A DNA stretch of 64,000 bases from Nymphaea colorata (GCF_008831285.2 NC_045142.1:25557876-25621875); one strand, 5' to 3'; counted from the first letter of the stretch, positions 24,019-36,440 are shown. Program-made: numbers and translations. Notes: generated by a model not told the origin, from the letters alone.

Positions 24019-24339
24019 TAAGAGTGGGCCTCCGCCGGGTACCCGGTACTCGGCTCCCCTCGGGCTTAAAAATTAAGAAATATATATTTTTAATTTTTTA
24101 ATTTTATTATTATATATTTATCACTAATAAATATTATTTTATTTTTAAAAAAATATTTTATAAATTAAAAATAATATTATTTTATTATAACCGGGCCGGG
24201 CCGAGCCCGGGCTCAGGTTTCATATATCCGGGCCCGACCCGGCTCTACCCGTTAAATATCTGGGCCGGGCCTGGGCCCGACCCAGCGGCCGTCGGGCCGT
24301 TCCCGACCGTTCTTTATCAGGCCGCGATGCCCACCCTTA
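24019..24339. mobile_element. hAT-like MITE, 321 bp, with terminal repeats and target duplication
   Basis: The left end reads TAAGAGTGGGC and the right end, reverse complemented, reads TAAGGGTGGGC: an 11-bp inverted repeat with one mismatch. Immediately outside are CTCCAAGG (24011-24018) and CTCTAAGG (24340-24347), an 8-bp target-site duplication with one mismatch. Eight-bp duplications and ends of this kind are typical of hAT elements. The interior holds CCCGGG/GGGCC-rich arms around an AT-rich core and no open frame, so it is non-autonomous. A lone right end (GCCCACCCTTA) occurs at 47060-47070. Confidence 0.82.
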
Positions 24340-24649
24340 CTCTAAGGCAAGAGATCAAACCCGAATTTCACGGTTTTCTTGGTTTTTTTTTTTCACACCA
24401 TCCATCATTTGTGTTGAAGCATTTTCAACTTATTAGCCAAAGTGAAAAATGAAGCCATTCTCTTTTATATTACCAGCTAAGCCCCGTCGTCTCCTCAAGG
24501 GAAAATTTATGTTGCGATGAAAAAAAATAGTTACTTATATGACATCTTTAAAATTAGGTTAAAGCAGCAGGTGGATGGTTGTTGAGAGAAAAGTGAAAAG
24601 AAAAATGTTTAAATTAATATTAAATAACGGAAACGCTCATGTCTAAACT
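24340..24649. other. Spacer, no gene seen
   Basis: AT-rich. Part of it (around 24400-24520, with TGTTGAAGCATTTTCAACTT) recurs near 36210-36330, upstream of another copia relic. It therefore belongs to the duplicated unit that precedes TIR genes. Confidence 0.5.
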
Positions 24650-25200
24650 GAATTATATTGACAATGGCTGGAGTGATCACATCTTTGCAATTTTGCATTT
24701 TGGCTTTATCGGGAAGATTCGTTCCATATGGCGTTGCCAAAATATGGAATCCGTCAAAGACTGAGCTCTCTCTCTATTATATAAGTTCTCGCATCAGCAC
24801 TAATTGGGTTACCATCCAACTTTTTGACTCCTTAGAATTAAAAATAACTTTAAATAATTTTAAAATGAAAGATAACAATGATACTAAATATATGTTCGAG
24901 ATCTCGATGTTGCTAGAAATTTCACGAACTAAGTTTGCTATTACGTGCCACTTAAGTCTTGCAAAAAAGTTTTTAGCAAAAAACAACAGTTAAACGCAAG
25001 GAAAAAAAAAAGTTCCAGATTGAAAAATAGTTAGCCATTAACTCACGTTGAGTTTAAGATACAACCATTTTAGAAAAAGCGGTAGAGAAAAACTGAGGGT
25101 GTACCATGACATTGGAGTCGAAGTTGAGGGTTTTCTTTGTTTTTTATTCACATCATCCACCAATAATGGAACCCAAAAAAGTAGGTGATCAAACAAAGAT
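24650..25200 (+). repeat. Duplicated pre-TIR unit: copia relic plus TIR-type upstream DNA, without its TIR
   Basis: 24655-24760 carries the inverted copia RT relic (ACAATGGCTGGAGTGATCAC). The following DNA matches the region upstream of the TIR exons at 37214 and 39085, including GAGAAAAACTGAGGGTGTAC and ATTCACATCATCCACCAATA. Near 25200, where the other copies lead on to a plus-strand TIR exon, the similarity stops. The next TIR exon is on the opposite strand, so a rearrangement breakpoint probably lies here. Confidence 0.7.
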
Positions 25201-25613
25201 TTCATATGCTGCCAGAAATAAAGGATATAAAAATTCTAAGAACACCAATCTCAAACAAATCAAATGTCTTTTTCTTAATCTAAGATGCTGATCAGGATAT
25301 GAGATATTCATGAGTTTGATTGAGATCAGAAGGCCCACAATCAAACTAAGGTCCTTAGTTTGATGAGCCATAAACTTTCTAATACTAAAATCTTTGGTTC
25401 GATGAACCATAAATTCTATCGTTCTCTCTCTCTCTTTTCCGGTTACTGGAAAAGACGAATGGAAGAAAGAGGTATCAATATCAGTACAATATATAATCAT
25501 ATAAGCAAGTAAAAGAAACAGAAACAATGAGACAAGTAAGTGAAGAAACAAAAAACATCAGAGAGTGGGAGAGAAGGAGAGATCTTGAGGGAAAGAGAGA
25601 GAGAGAGACGTAC

Positions 25614-26100
25614 TGGTGATTAACATGGAAACCTTTAAGTTTACCAACTGTGGGCATCGCATGCATCCATTCCTCAACAGTTTCATAGGTGTGACGCTGT
25701 TTATGTTTGGTGAAAGCAAACTCGAAAGGGCCACTCTGATTGCGCACGTCGTAAGAGTCGACATTGTAGAAGACGGGGATGATCTCCATATTAGCCCGAA
25801 ACATGGCTGCCAGTCCCTTCAAACACCGATATGAATTCGCATATCCGCTGGATATGACGACTACGCAGCACCTTGACTCCTGTGCTGCTTTCAGAAGTCT
25901 CTCGCTGTTCACTCCCGCCGCCATCTCCCCATCGTCCTTGAAAGTGCGGATTCCTGCATCCCAGAGAGCTGTGTAGAGGTGACCCCCGAAGCCTTGGCCG
26001 GTATCTTCTCCCTTGAAACTCAGAAACACTTCGTATTCCCTAAAAGAGGACGCCAGGGAGGAGGAGGGAAGAACGACGTTGAACTGGAAGAAGCGCCCAT
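25614..26100 (-). pseudogene. TIR-domain exon, degenerate (TIR-2)
   Basis: Minus-strand TIR exon. The ATG at 26100 opens MGASSSSTS as in the other exons, but the frame is lost within ~25 bp (a -1 shift near ACGTCGTTC). EYEVFLSFKGEDTGQGF and the rest of the TIR follow in the shifted frame up to a donor (CACCA, then GTACGT) at 25614. The conserved WCLxEL motif reads RCLKGLAAM, so the glutamate needed for NAD+ cleavage in plant TIRs is glycine here. No NB-ARC exon follows downstream on this strand. It is either a pseudogene or, with an unseen start, a catalytically dead TIR. Confidence 0.85.
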
Positions 26101-26534
26101 GGCCGATCGAACCCTTCTTCCTCAGGTCAGATTGCTTTCACAAGAAGGACTTAGAGCAGAGACTGACATCAGAGGAGGAGGAACCACATGATCATGAATA
26201 CATCAATCACCATGTATACTATATGGTGGCGATAACAAATAGTACATGCACCACCCACATATTTCTTCATCCCTGAGTCTGAATCCTTCCATTAAGATGG
26301 AACGTCGCAATGGAATGTTGTCCATTATCGCGTCACAAGCTATTTACAATCAGGTGTTGGTGAGATGCTCTTATCGGTGGCACCAATCGATCCTTATCGA
26401 CCCGCCTTACGCCCATCTTAAAAAAGATGCCCACCGTAAGGAACCTATTATCGGTTGCCGACAGATACATATGGTAAATTTACAATTTTATAAAATAGCA
26501 CTTACTGCATTTACTTTTTTTTTTTTTTTTGAAG

Positions 26535-26571
<37 letters not shown>

Positions 26572-27353
26572 GATATATATATTTATTTATTGAACTTCAA
26601 AAAAAAAAGTGTGAACAGTCCGATCTATTATGATGAACATTTAAGACAAAAACAATGAAAAAATTGTCTAAACTAAATCACCTTTTTCTCTAAGACATGG
26701 AGAAAATAGTGCGAACTAAATCACTTTCATATTCATGAAAAAATTATCTAAACTAAATCACCATGATCGATATATATATAACACCCTATGGGATGATTAA
26801 TTTACAAAGGTTTGAAGCAGCTGACACACTTTTCCAACGAGAGGCTTTTCGGTCGAGTAGGAAGTGAAAAATTTTTTGCCTTACCTGAAGCAAAGCCTGT
26901 TGTGATGAATATTTTTTCTGTTTCATACACTGCCCTCAAAAAAGTTGTACAAGATTTGTTCAACTGATGGCTAAAAAGCTATAAATTTTGAAAGGTTTTT
27001 GGTAAAAAGGAAAAAAATCTCAACAGTTCACACACGGAAGAATATCCAATTTGAAAATTTTAGCCATCAGAAGTTGAGTTTGAGATCTAACCTTGGTTCA
27101 TTTGACAAAAGCCGGTAGAGAAAAACTGTGGGTGTACCCAGACATTGCACCTAAATTTCACGGTTTTCTTGGTTTTTTTTTTTTTTTTAATTTATTTACA
27201 CCATCCATTATTAATATTGCAACCGAGAGAGAGTGGGTGATCGGTCCTCCTCCACTGTTCAACTGAAATTTCCTCTGCAAATTCAGATCTTGCTTCTTCT
27301 CCCAGCCGAAACATCTTTTTTAAAATCGATACAACCTTAGGAAGAGTTTAGCC
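26101..27353. other. Intergenic DNA between divergent TIR exons, including the TNL-A leader
   Basis: It holds upstream DNA of TIR-2 (minus) and of TNL-A (plus). A (CT)n then (TA)n microsatellite lies at about 26537-26583. The last ~60 bp before 27354 matches the leader of other TIR exons (an AACATCTTTTTTAAAAT-type core, then AGGAAGAGTTTAGCC before the ATG). Confidence 0.6.
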
Positions 27354-30300
27354 ATGGCCGCTTCTTCGAGTTCAGCGTTGAGTCCATCCTCCTCCATCTC
27401 TTCACTTGGCTCTTTCACATACGAAGTTTTTCTGAGTTTCAGGGGAGTAGATACCCGCCAAGGGTTCACGTGGAACCTTTATCAATCTCTTCAAAATGCA
27501 AGAATTGAAACCTTCATGGATGAAGAGGATATTGAGGCTGGTGAGGAAATCGATGAAAGGCTTTTGAAAGTAATAGAGGGATCAAGGTGTTGTGTGGTCA
27601 TCCTGTCAAGCCGATATGCCGATTCTAAGGCGTGTTTGATGGAATTGGCAGCCATGTTTCGACTCAAGAAACAGATCATCCCTGTCTTCTTCTACGTCGA
27701 GCCTTCTGACGTGAGCCATCAGAGTGGCCCTTTCAAGATTGATTTCTCCACTCATCAAAAGCGCCCTTTCGAGATTGCTTTCTCCATTCATCAAAAGCAT
27801 TCTAGCAGCTCTAGGGATGTTGAGGAATGGAGACAAGCGTTGACCAAAGTTGGTGAACTTAAAGGTTTTCTTATTAGTAAGCAGTAAGTCGCTCTGTCTC
27901 TCTCTTATATATATCCCATAGAGTTTTTGTTCGATTTTGATGTTTCTCCCTGTCTTTGTCTGCCAATTGAGGAGTTAGCCTCAGATTTCATGTGATCCCC
28001 AGATCTTAGATCGGGAGAAAGCTGATTTTGGTAGGTCTTATACCCAAAAGGAGGTCGGGGTCCATGTGGAACTCGTCTGCTCCCTACGATCGGAGTGAGA
28101 CATTGAAACCCACGGCCCATGCTCTGGGAGCCATGAAGGCCAAGGGAACTGGTGTATGTTTGAGTCAAATCTTTTGTCTGTCAGATTCCAATTCCATTTA
28201 TAAAATAGACGAGGTTTGAACTTAACAATTAAGTAAATGTGATCTAGTTAATTAACCAAAGAATGGTCATGGCTAGATAAGAGTGATCAAAACTGGATAT
28301 TTCAATCGGTTGATATTAGCCAGTTACCAATTCAGTTTCTTCTCTACTAGAATTCATAACTAGTTAGTAATCAATTTAGATGTTGATAAATTTACGAGCA
28401 TGTTTGATTACCATCTTAAATTTTATGTTTATGGACCTGATATAGCAGCTTTTATTGTTGTCACAAAAAGTGGTTCACAACAATCTTAGAACCATAGTTT
28501 GATTTAATCCTGAGAACGTTAGATCAAAGATAATCAATTAATGGCACCTAGGAGAGTATTTGATTAATTTGTGGTGATCGGTGATCAAAATTAGGAACAC
28601 ATATCCTTGCTTTTTAACAATAGGATCAAAGCTTTTGTTGGAAATATGAAAAGATTAATTTGTAAACTTGTAAACTCTTCCTCTTTGGATTTGAAGTATA
28701 ATAGAGATTTCAAATGCACAATTCAATTCTTTCAATTTAAATTAAACTCTCAGTTATTAAATCTGACATAATCAAAATGCCACAAAAAGTTTTGTTGTTC
28801 ATCCAATCTGTGTGTGTAAGAAAAGGGAAATTGGAAAATCAATGCTAATTTAAACCATCGTCACAAAATTTGTGTTTCTTTAAAAAAGCAAAAAAATACA
28901 ATAAATAAATTAGTCATTCAAAACTTAAAAAAACATATTTTTTAAAAAAACATTAAAAATAAAAAAGCACAAAAAATACGCTTTTTCATTTTTTTCTTTT
29001 TATTCATTTTTTAATGTCAAACTGTTTTTTACTGTCAAACTTTTTTTTTATTTTCTAATTTTTTTTTATCCAAAAATCTACTTTTTGTTGTTTGTGTTAT
29101 TAGTTTCTTATTACTTTATTTTGTCTCATTTTTAACCTTTTTTATTTTTAAAAAATTACCTTATTTTTCTTTTTTTTGAGCTCACTTACCTTTTAAAACG
29201 AGAGAAAGTTTTTTTGTGACTATGAATTTAAACCCAAATCCAAGTAAATGTGATGAAATTAAGTCTCAAAACCAGAGATGTCAATCAGATGATATTTTCT
29301 AATTAACAGTTCAAATTTTGTTGTAAGTAACTGCCCGAATACATAAAAAATGAGACCCACAATTATGTAGAAATAGAAGCTATTGTCTTCTTAGCTTTAA
29401 GCAACTTACATTTCCTTTTTACATTATTCATTTATTTTCAAAATTTGTAAGAAGCAAGAAAACAACAGTTATATAATATGAATTCATTGCATGCCTTCTC
29501 TCTCTCTCTCTCATGTTGGCAGATCAAATAAGAAAGAGGTAGAACTGATACAAGAAATTGTGGAAAGAGTAGGTGGGTGCAGTGATAACATAATGTTGCC
29601 TATGGCAGAGCATCTTGTGGGAATCGACTCCAGGGTTGAAGAAGTAATGGAATTGCTATGTATTGGGGAAGGAGGCGTTAAAATGGTTGGGATTTATGGG
29701 ATGGGAGGCGTCGGCAAGACCACACTTGCAAAGGAAATACACAACAGACTCAAGGGCAGGTTTGAAAAAGCTATCTACATAGAGTGCATCAAGGACAAAA
29801 AAGATAGGCTACCACAATTGCACGAAGAATTTATTTCTAAGGTGTTCAAAGATGGAAAAAAAAGAAGAGTCCCTCGGGAGAGGGTGCTTGTTATTCTTGA
29901 TGATGTTGACCATGGGGATCAACTCAAAGCATTAGCTGGTGGGTGTGACTGGTTTGGTGAAGGAACAAGGATTCTCATCACCACAAGGGATGTGCAGCTT
30001 CTGGATGCGCATCTTGTGCATAAAAAGTACCAAGTCCATGAGTTAAACAGCAGCGATTCGCTACACCTGTTCAGTCGGCATGCTTTCAAAAATGACCAAC
30101 CTAGTGAGGAATTCATGAAGATATCTAAGAAAATTGTAAGAGAAGCAGGGGGTCTTCCATTAGCGCTTGAGGTTCTTGGTGCATCATTATCAACAGAACT
30201 CCAAAAAGAAGCATGGGAGGAGGTGGAAACAAAGTTGAGGAGTTCAGGATACCCTGAAATTAACAAGTGCCTGAGAATAAGCTACGACGGCCTCAGCCAG

Positions 30301-32866
30301 AAGGAACAGGAAGGTTTTTTGGACATTGCGTGCCTTTTCGTTGGTCAGAACAAAGATGAGATCATTGACATATGGAAAGGCTGTGACTTCGGTACTCCAG
30401 TGTCGACAGTCAATTCTCTTTTAAATAAATGTCTTCTTAAGGTTGATGACTTTGGGGCGCTACGTATGCATGATTTACTACGAGACATGGGGAGAGACAT
30501 TGGCTCGCGTAGCAGGTTGTGGGATCAAAAGGAAGTGTGGGACGTGCTGGAGGAGCACAAGGTACGAGAGTTAAAGCTGTTACTGCTAATTTATACACAA
30601 ACTTTCACATTTTCTCCCAATTGATGTAGATTATTAGTGCAACAATTTTCATGATTGTCTATCAGGGAACAAAAAAAATTAAAGGTATAATTTGTAAAAA
30701 GTATCTGGAAGGAGAAGGAGAGAGTTTTGATGAAAGTGTGGACGTTGAAGCGTTCGCTAATATGTCAAACCTACAGCTCCTTCTTTTGGAAAACATCAAC
30801 CTCAAGGGTGACTTTAGCAGGATGCCCAGAAGTTTGAGATCCTTGAAATGGACTGGTTGCTCCATGCAAACGCTTCCAGACAATTTCAACATCCAGAAAC
30901 TTGGATGCCTGAAGTTACGTAACAGCAAAATTGTTCGATTCTGGAGTGATAGTTGCATATCAAAGGAAAAGGTTCGTTTCAATTTAGACTCGTATATAGG
31001 ACCATATGTCTGTAATGTTCCTTCTTCGTTGATGGAGAATTTCTTTCTTTTCTTACGGTGCTTTCATTGATGGATAGGTGTTCACTAACCTGAAGGTGCT
31101 CGACCTTAGAAACTGTAGTGCACTTACCAAACTTCCTAATTTCTCTCACTCCTTGGACCTAGAGAAACTATGCCTTCAACGCTGCAGCAGTTTAACGGAC
31201 ATTCCCGACTCCATTGGAAATTTGACGAAACTCAGCAGTTTAGACGTGTCCCATTGTAAATGCCTATCGACTCTTCCTGATTCCATCGAAAACTTGCCGG
31301 AACTTCAAGAGCTACGACTTAATTACTGCAAATCCCTGTCAACATTGCCTCATTCCATCAGGAAATTGACACTGCTTAAGAGGTTGGAGCTAGACTCCTG
31401 TGAATCTCTGTCGTCATTGCCCGATTTTATTGGAAACCTGACCGAACTTGAGGTGTTAGTGGCCAGCTATAAATCCCTGTCAACACTGCCTGATTCCATT
31501 GGGAATTTGAGTAGACTGAAGTATTTATATTTGTTCTTTTGTATATCTCTATCGGCATTGCCCGATTCCATTGGGATTTTGACCAAACTGAGGACGTTAG
31601 AGATGGCTGGTTGTCAATCTCTATCAGCATTGCCTGATTCTATTGGGAATTTGACCGGACTGAAGAGGATACATCTGTCTTTTTGTAAATCTCTACCGGC
31701 ATTGCCCTATTCAATCGGAAGGTTGACTTTACTTGAGGAGTTACAATTAGGATCATGCACATCTCTATCAACATTGCCTGATTCCATTGGGAATAGTTGA
31801 TCGGATTGAGGAGGTTAGATCTGTGTGTTTGTAAATCTCTATCGGCATTGCCCTATTCAATTGGAAGGTTGACTTTACTTGAGGATTTACAATTATACAA
31901 ATGCACATCCCTATTAGCATTGCCTGATTCCATTGGGAATTTGACTGGACTGACGATGTTGGATCTGTTTGTTTGTAAATCTCTATCGGCATTGCCAGAT
32001 TCTATTAAAAATTTGACTAGACTTGAGAAGTTAAAATTACGCTCATGCACATCCCTATCAGCATTGCCTCCTTCCCTTGGGAATTTGACACGGCTTAAGA
32101 GGTTGAAGCTAGACTATTGTAGATCTCTATTGGCATTGCCCGATTCTATTGGAAACCTGAGCCAACTTGAGAAGTTAGCATTGCACGAATGTACATCCCT
32201 GCCAACGTTGCCTGATTCCATTGGGAAGTTGAACAGACTGGGGACGCTAAAGGTGGCGTCATGCTCAGGCTTGTCAACGCTGCCTAGTTCTATCGGCAGC
32301 ATGAGGAGACTGTCTACTCTCGTTCTCAGCGGCAGTGGCATTGAAGAGCTTCCTGATTCTGTGCGCTTGCTGGAGTCGCTCGAATGGTTGGGAATTGCAA
32401 GATGTAGACTACGCAGTCGCCTGCCTCTCTGGGAGATGAAACGGCTGAAGGGCTTGGTCATAGGAGGTGAAGTCAATCAGAAAGATGAAAGTGACGATGG
32501 GAATCAAAATAATGAATTATTTGAAATCCCAGATGGCATCACCCACTACTCTCAACACAGTCAAGAGTGCAGGAGAATCCGATACATAGAAACCTCGGAA
32601 GTCACATTTGATGGCCTAGAAGGTAAAGTATTTGAGTTGTCCATTTGGGCGGTGAGTGGTAGAGAAATGAAGATCATTTTACTTGTGTATCCTTTTGGGA
32701 ATCGCCTGAGGGAAGGGAATATTGGAATGGGCCATGGTTGAAGCACATTTTTCCTGACTACTTCACTCCTCTACATGATACGGAGGCATTAGAAGCTTGT
32801 GTCTCTGCACGGGGCATTTCTTGGCAACAACTGGTGAGTTTAGAATATGAACCTCCTCAGCTGTAG
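27354..32866 (+). pseudogene. TNL-A: TIR-NBS-LRR gene with frameshifts in the LRR exon
   Basis: Intracellular immune receptor of the TIR-NB-ARC-LRR class. Exons: TIR 27354-27883; NB-ARC 29523-30561; linker 30666-30971; LRR from 31078. The first three join in phase. TIR: EVFLSFRGVDTRQGF and CLMELAAM (catalytic glutamate kept, usual W replaced by A). NB-ARC: GMGGVGKTT, VILDDVD, GTRILITTRD, GLPLALEVLG, FLDIACLF and MHDLLRDMG. The LRR exon has ~24-residue repeats built on LPDSIGNLT. Two extra bases (AG at 31795-31796) give a TGA at 31798-31800; the frame resumes at 31797 and a second shift occurs near 32690-32710. Without the shifts it would end at 32866 (PPQL). As it stands it predicts a truncated protein of about 865 aa. 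A 36-bp tandem duplication lies in the TIR exon. An assembly error cannot be excluded. Confidence 0.85.
27728..27799 (+). repeat. 36-bp tandem duplication inside the TNL-A TIR exon
   Basis: Two 36-bp units at 27728 and 27764 code for PFKIDFSTHQKR and PFEIAFSIHQKH. Other TIR copies in the window have one unit. The duplication keeps the frame and adds 12 residues after the VSHQSG motif. Confidence 0.9.
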
Positions 32867-34010
32867 TTTTTGCTTCTTGAATCTATAAACGGATACCTAA
32901 CTTGCAGCCAATATTTCTCACAAAGACGACGTTCAGCTTTGGTGCTTCTACCTTATTTCAATTTTCTGTCTATTGTTTTTTCTTTTTATTTTGTTAGGCA
33001 TGCCTACGCAATGTTTAGTTTCATCCTGTTTATTTTTTCATTGTGCTATGCAGGAGGATTTTGAGAGGCGCATCTATACTCTTTTAGGAAAAATATTAAA
33101 GTGCTGTATGCATAGCTGATCCACAAAAAGGTAATTTTGCCCTCCAGACATATAATTCATGTGCAGATGGTTTTTTTTCATTTCAATTCTAGTGGGTGCT
33201 ACTTTTCCAGGCCTCAAGAAGTGGATGAAGGCTCAACCGCCCACTTACTCATGCACCAGCACAACTTAAGACCCAAAGGAGAGGGGAATGGAGTAGACCT
33301 TCAAACCTCTTTTCCAGGCTGTGGGGTTATCAACCTCTGCTCACCCCAAAACTCTCTCTTCTTTATTTCATGTAACAGAGTGTTATTCATGATCCTCACA
33401 TGGTTGAATGTCAAAAAGGCCATTTTTTTTTTTCCTTTCAATGTTTAGTCGGTGTTGGACATATGCCTTTTTTTTGTTTCTCCTTTCTAATTCATGTATT
33501 AAATATTAAGGGGCTGATTATTGGTTTGCCAGCCTTGGTGGATTTCCCATGGTCGGTAATGTTTTTTTTTTTTTTGTGAAGATAAAAAAAAAATCCAAAA
33601 AAGTGAAAAAGATTAAATCTAACATTTTTTTTTATAATTAGCAAAGTGTCCCCCTTTTCTTTCAGCTGAAAGGGCACGCAACTCACTCTCAGCGTTGTCC
33701 CAAGTCTACACTCAGTTGGCGACCCACTCAAGGGCGGCTCGAGTGGAGCCAAGGGGGGCTCACATGGTCATGGCCCCATTTTAATTTTTTTAAAATTACA
33801 TTTAAATATTAAAAAAAATTTCTCATCGTATATTAAAATTTTAAAAAGTAATATTTCGGCTATTATCAAAATTTACAAACTTTGATTCAACGTTTTAAGA
33901 CTGAAGTTTAAAAGGAAAACACACAAGTGAAACTGGGATGAACAGGCAGATTTAAAAACAAACAAGTACGGGTGGCTTTGCATTGGCGTCTCCCCATGAT
34001 CTCACTAGGG
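32867..34010. other. TNL-A 3' region, possible extra last exon
   Basis: It matches the DNA downstream of TNL-B (for example ATGCCTACGCAATGTTTAGT). A CTG/GTGAGT donor just before the stop and a TGCTATGCAG/GAGGATTTTGAG acceptor near 33053 suggest an alternative final exon of about 20 codons (EDFERRIYTLLGK...). From about 33750 the DNA is AT-rich repeat-like sequence. No other gene. Confidence 0.5.
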
Positions 34011-34290
34011 AGTTTCTGGTACTTTCAACAAAACAGAGGGGTCATTTCGTTATTTAAAAAAGTAAAAAAAAAAGAAGAAGAAAAACTGAGATAGGGAAAG
34101 AGTAAGATGAAGGAGGCAGCAGCGTTAATCAATAATCATCCCTCTTTCTTTCTCTGCAGTTGGGCTACCAATCAATCAATTATATCTCTTAGAAAACAGC
34201 TTCTAAGTTACTAAAAGAAAGAAACTGAAAATTAAAAAAACTATAAAAACATTTTTTATTAATTTCCAAAATATCTCAATTTCACGGCTT
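34011..34290 (+). repeat. Dispersed repeat family R1, copy 2
   Basis: The longest copy. It contains AACAAAACAGAGGGGTCATT, ATTAATCAATAATCATCC and the right half GTTACTAAAAGAAAGAAACT...TAAAAACATTTTTTATTAAT that is shared with copies 3 and 4. Confidence 0.75.
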
Positions 34291-36440
34291 TCCTCTGAAG
34301 CTTGCCTGCAATGGTCGACTCAGCCGTTATCAAAGTGGAAACCGCTGATCGACGGGTCGGGTTTCATGTAATTGTTTCGACCCGAAGAATTTGCCGTCAC
34401 GGCGTCACCTGGTTCCACAGCGAATGTAACGACGCCACCAACTGTAAAGGGAGATTAACTTCAATGAAGCTAAAGTTTGCTTCTTTTCGTTTATTTTTGG
34501 AGTTCAGGACTGTTTGAAAATTTCGATCGAAAGCAGTATATTTGTCAATTATAGTGTTACATATTCATCATTTATAGTTTAAAAAAATAGCATCTATAAA
34601 CACACTTTTACCGACCTACTAATCTCATTACTTATGTTACGGCCCCAAAAAAAAAATGTGATATCAGTAGACTGGATTCTGATCAGATATATGACAGTAT
34701 TGCTTTAAACAAACACACACACGTGGAGCCCCGAATGCGTGCCTTGTTCATTGATGCATCATATTGGTTAATATAAGTATGACAACCTATTATCTCCTTA
34801 CTTATAATTTATAAATTTAAAAATAATGAAATTATTTTGAATTAGTTTTAAAAATGAAGGACTCCCAATACAAATACAGTCCAAAACCTAGTCTGCCTAG
34901 TTGGATGACGAAACAAAAACTGGCTGTTGAGGGTGGTTGTCAGAGAACAAGTTCAGCTGATATTGCCGGGTCGTTATGTGACACAGATGATGCACAACAA
35001 CAAATATGTTTATTAGCAAATAAATAAATAAACACACACACACACACACGCACGCACGCAAATAAAAGAAAGAGAAAGTATCTCCTACTACAAAAGTGCA
35101 AGAAATAATAGCTCTGGCGTTAACCTTTTCTCCAAACAAATAGTAGTTTTTAATGCCTTTTTGATAATTAAAAATACTAGGTGATAGATCTCCCCACTCA
35201 CCTGGATCTCCCACGAAATACAACTCTTTTTTACTTTTAAAAAAGAAAATATTAAATTATTTGTCTAAAAAAAAAGATATTTAATGTGGCTTAATTAATT
35301 TTGGGTCCTATATATCTTTGTTGAAGCTGATAGACATTTCAAATCAAGCAACATTCAAAAATTTGGATCTGGTTTTGTATTTTTTTTTAATCAGAAAAAC
35401 TAATAACAGAATTCAAATTTGCTTAATTTGGACTCGTATTAAGCAATACTCAAATAGTCAGATCTTCTATGTATTTACAGTGGTGATAGTGGGAGTCCTT
35501 GGTAGTATCTTCTATGTGTTTACAGTTTGAAATGTTTAAATTATTTTTAAACAGTTTAAAGTTCTTATATTTTAGATACACCTCAGATATTTTTTCTCTT
35601 CTTTTTTTTTTCCCACTTACTTATCGTAGTGGTACTTCACCTGATTCAGCTAAATTGAGCGAATCGGCTTATTCACTGCACTAGCAGCCTAACCAATCTT
35701 TGGTTGAAAGGCAGATAACCGAGATTGAGGATGGACATGGACGGGCAATCTTCAATGAGGTACGTAGAGCTATTCATACCCAATCGAATTCCATTAAAAT
35801 CTGAATATAGTTTCAACTTAAATTAAGCAGTATCTAAATAGTTGAATATGGTGGTGGAGCATTGTTGTCGAGATTCAAAGTTAAACGTCCAAATGGAGCA
35901 CAGAGATTCATATTCAGGAACTGCCGTCTTCTTCCTTCTTGGTCTAAAATACCAAGGCCCGTGCAGGCAAACTGCCCACACAGGCTCAAATGTGGCTCTG
36001 CCCCATTGGATATGCTAATGGCTACATTGGGTTCCAACCGGATCTATCGGTTCCTGCTACTCTAATCTTCAGGAGTCCTTGTCGTATACATTTTCGTGGA
36101 CCTACAACGGCTTACTTAAGGAACTTCATTAGATTCACATGTGCACACCAGCGAATTCATGGGTCCGTTGAAGTATTTTCAAGAAAGGAAACAACCTCAT
36201 AGGGTTTTTTGTGTTGAAGCATTTTCAACTTATTAGCGAAAGTGAAAAATAAAGCCATACTCTTTTATATTACCAGCGGAGCCCCGTTGTCTCCTCAACC
36301 GAAAGTTTATGTTGCGATGAAAAAAAGAGTTATTTTATAAGATCTTCAAAATAAGGTCATTCATGTAAAACAGATGGATTGAGAAAAAAATAGAAAGGAA
36401 AATGTTTAAATTAATATTAAATAACAAAAATGCTGGTATC
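34291..36440. other. Intergenic DNA, no gene seen
   Basis: A CA/GC microsatellite lies near 35033-35060. A direct repeat pair with CTTCTATGT(A/G)TTTACAGT lies near 35465 and 35508. No coding frame resembles a family I know. Confidence 0.5.

Noticed and set aside
25614-27883. Head-to-head pair of TIR-2 and TNL-A as a paired sensor/executor NLR locus
   Set aside because: TIR-2 is frameshifted, lacks the catalytic glutamate and has no NB-ARC or LRR exons, so it is not a working partner.
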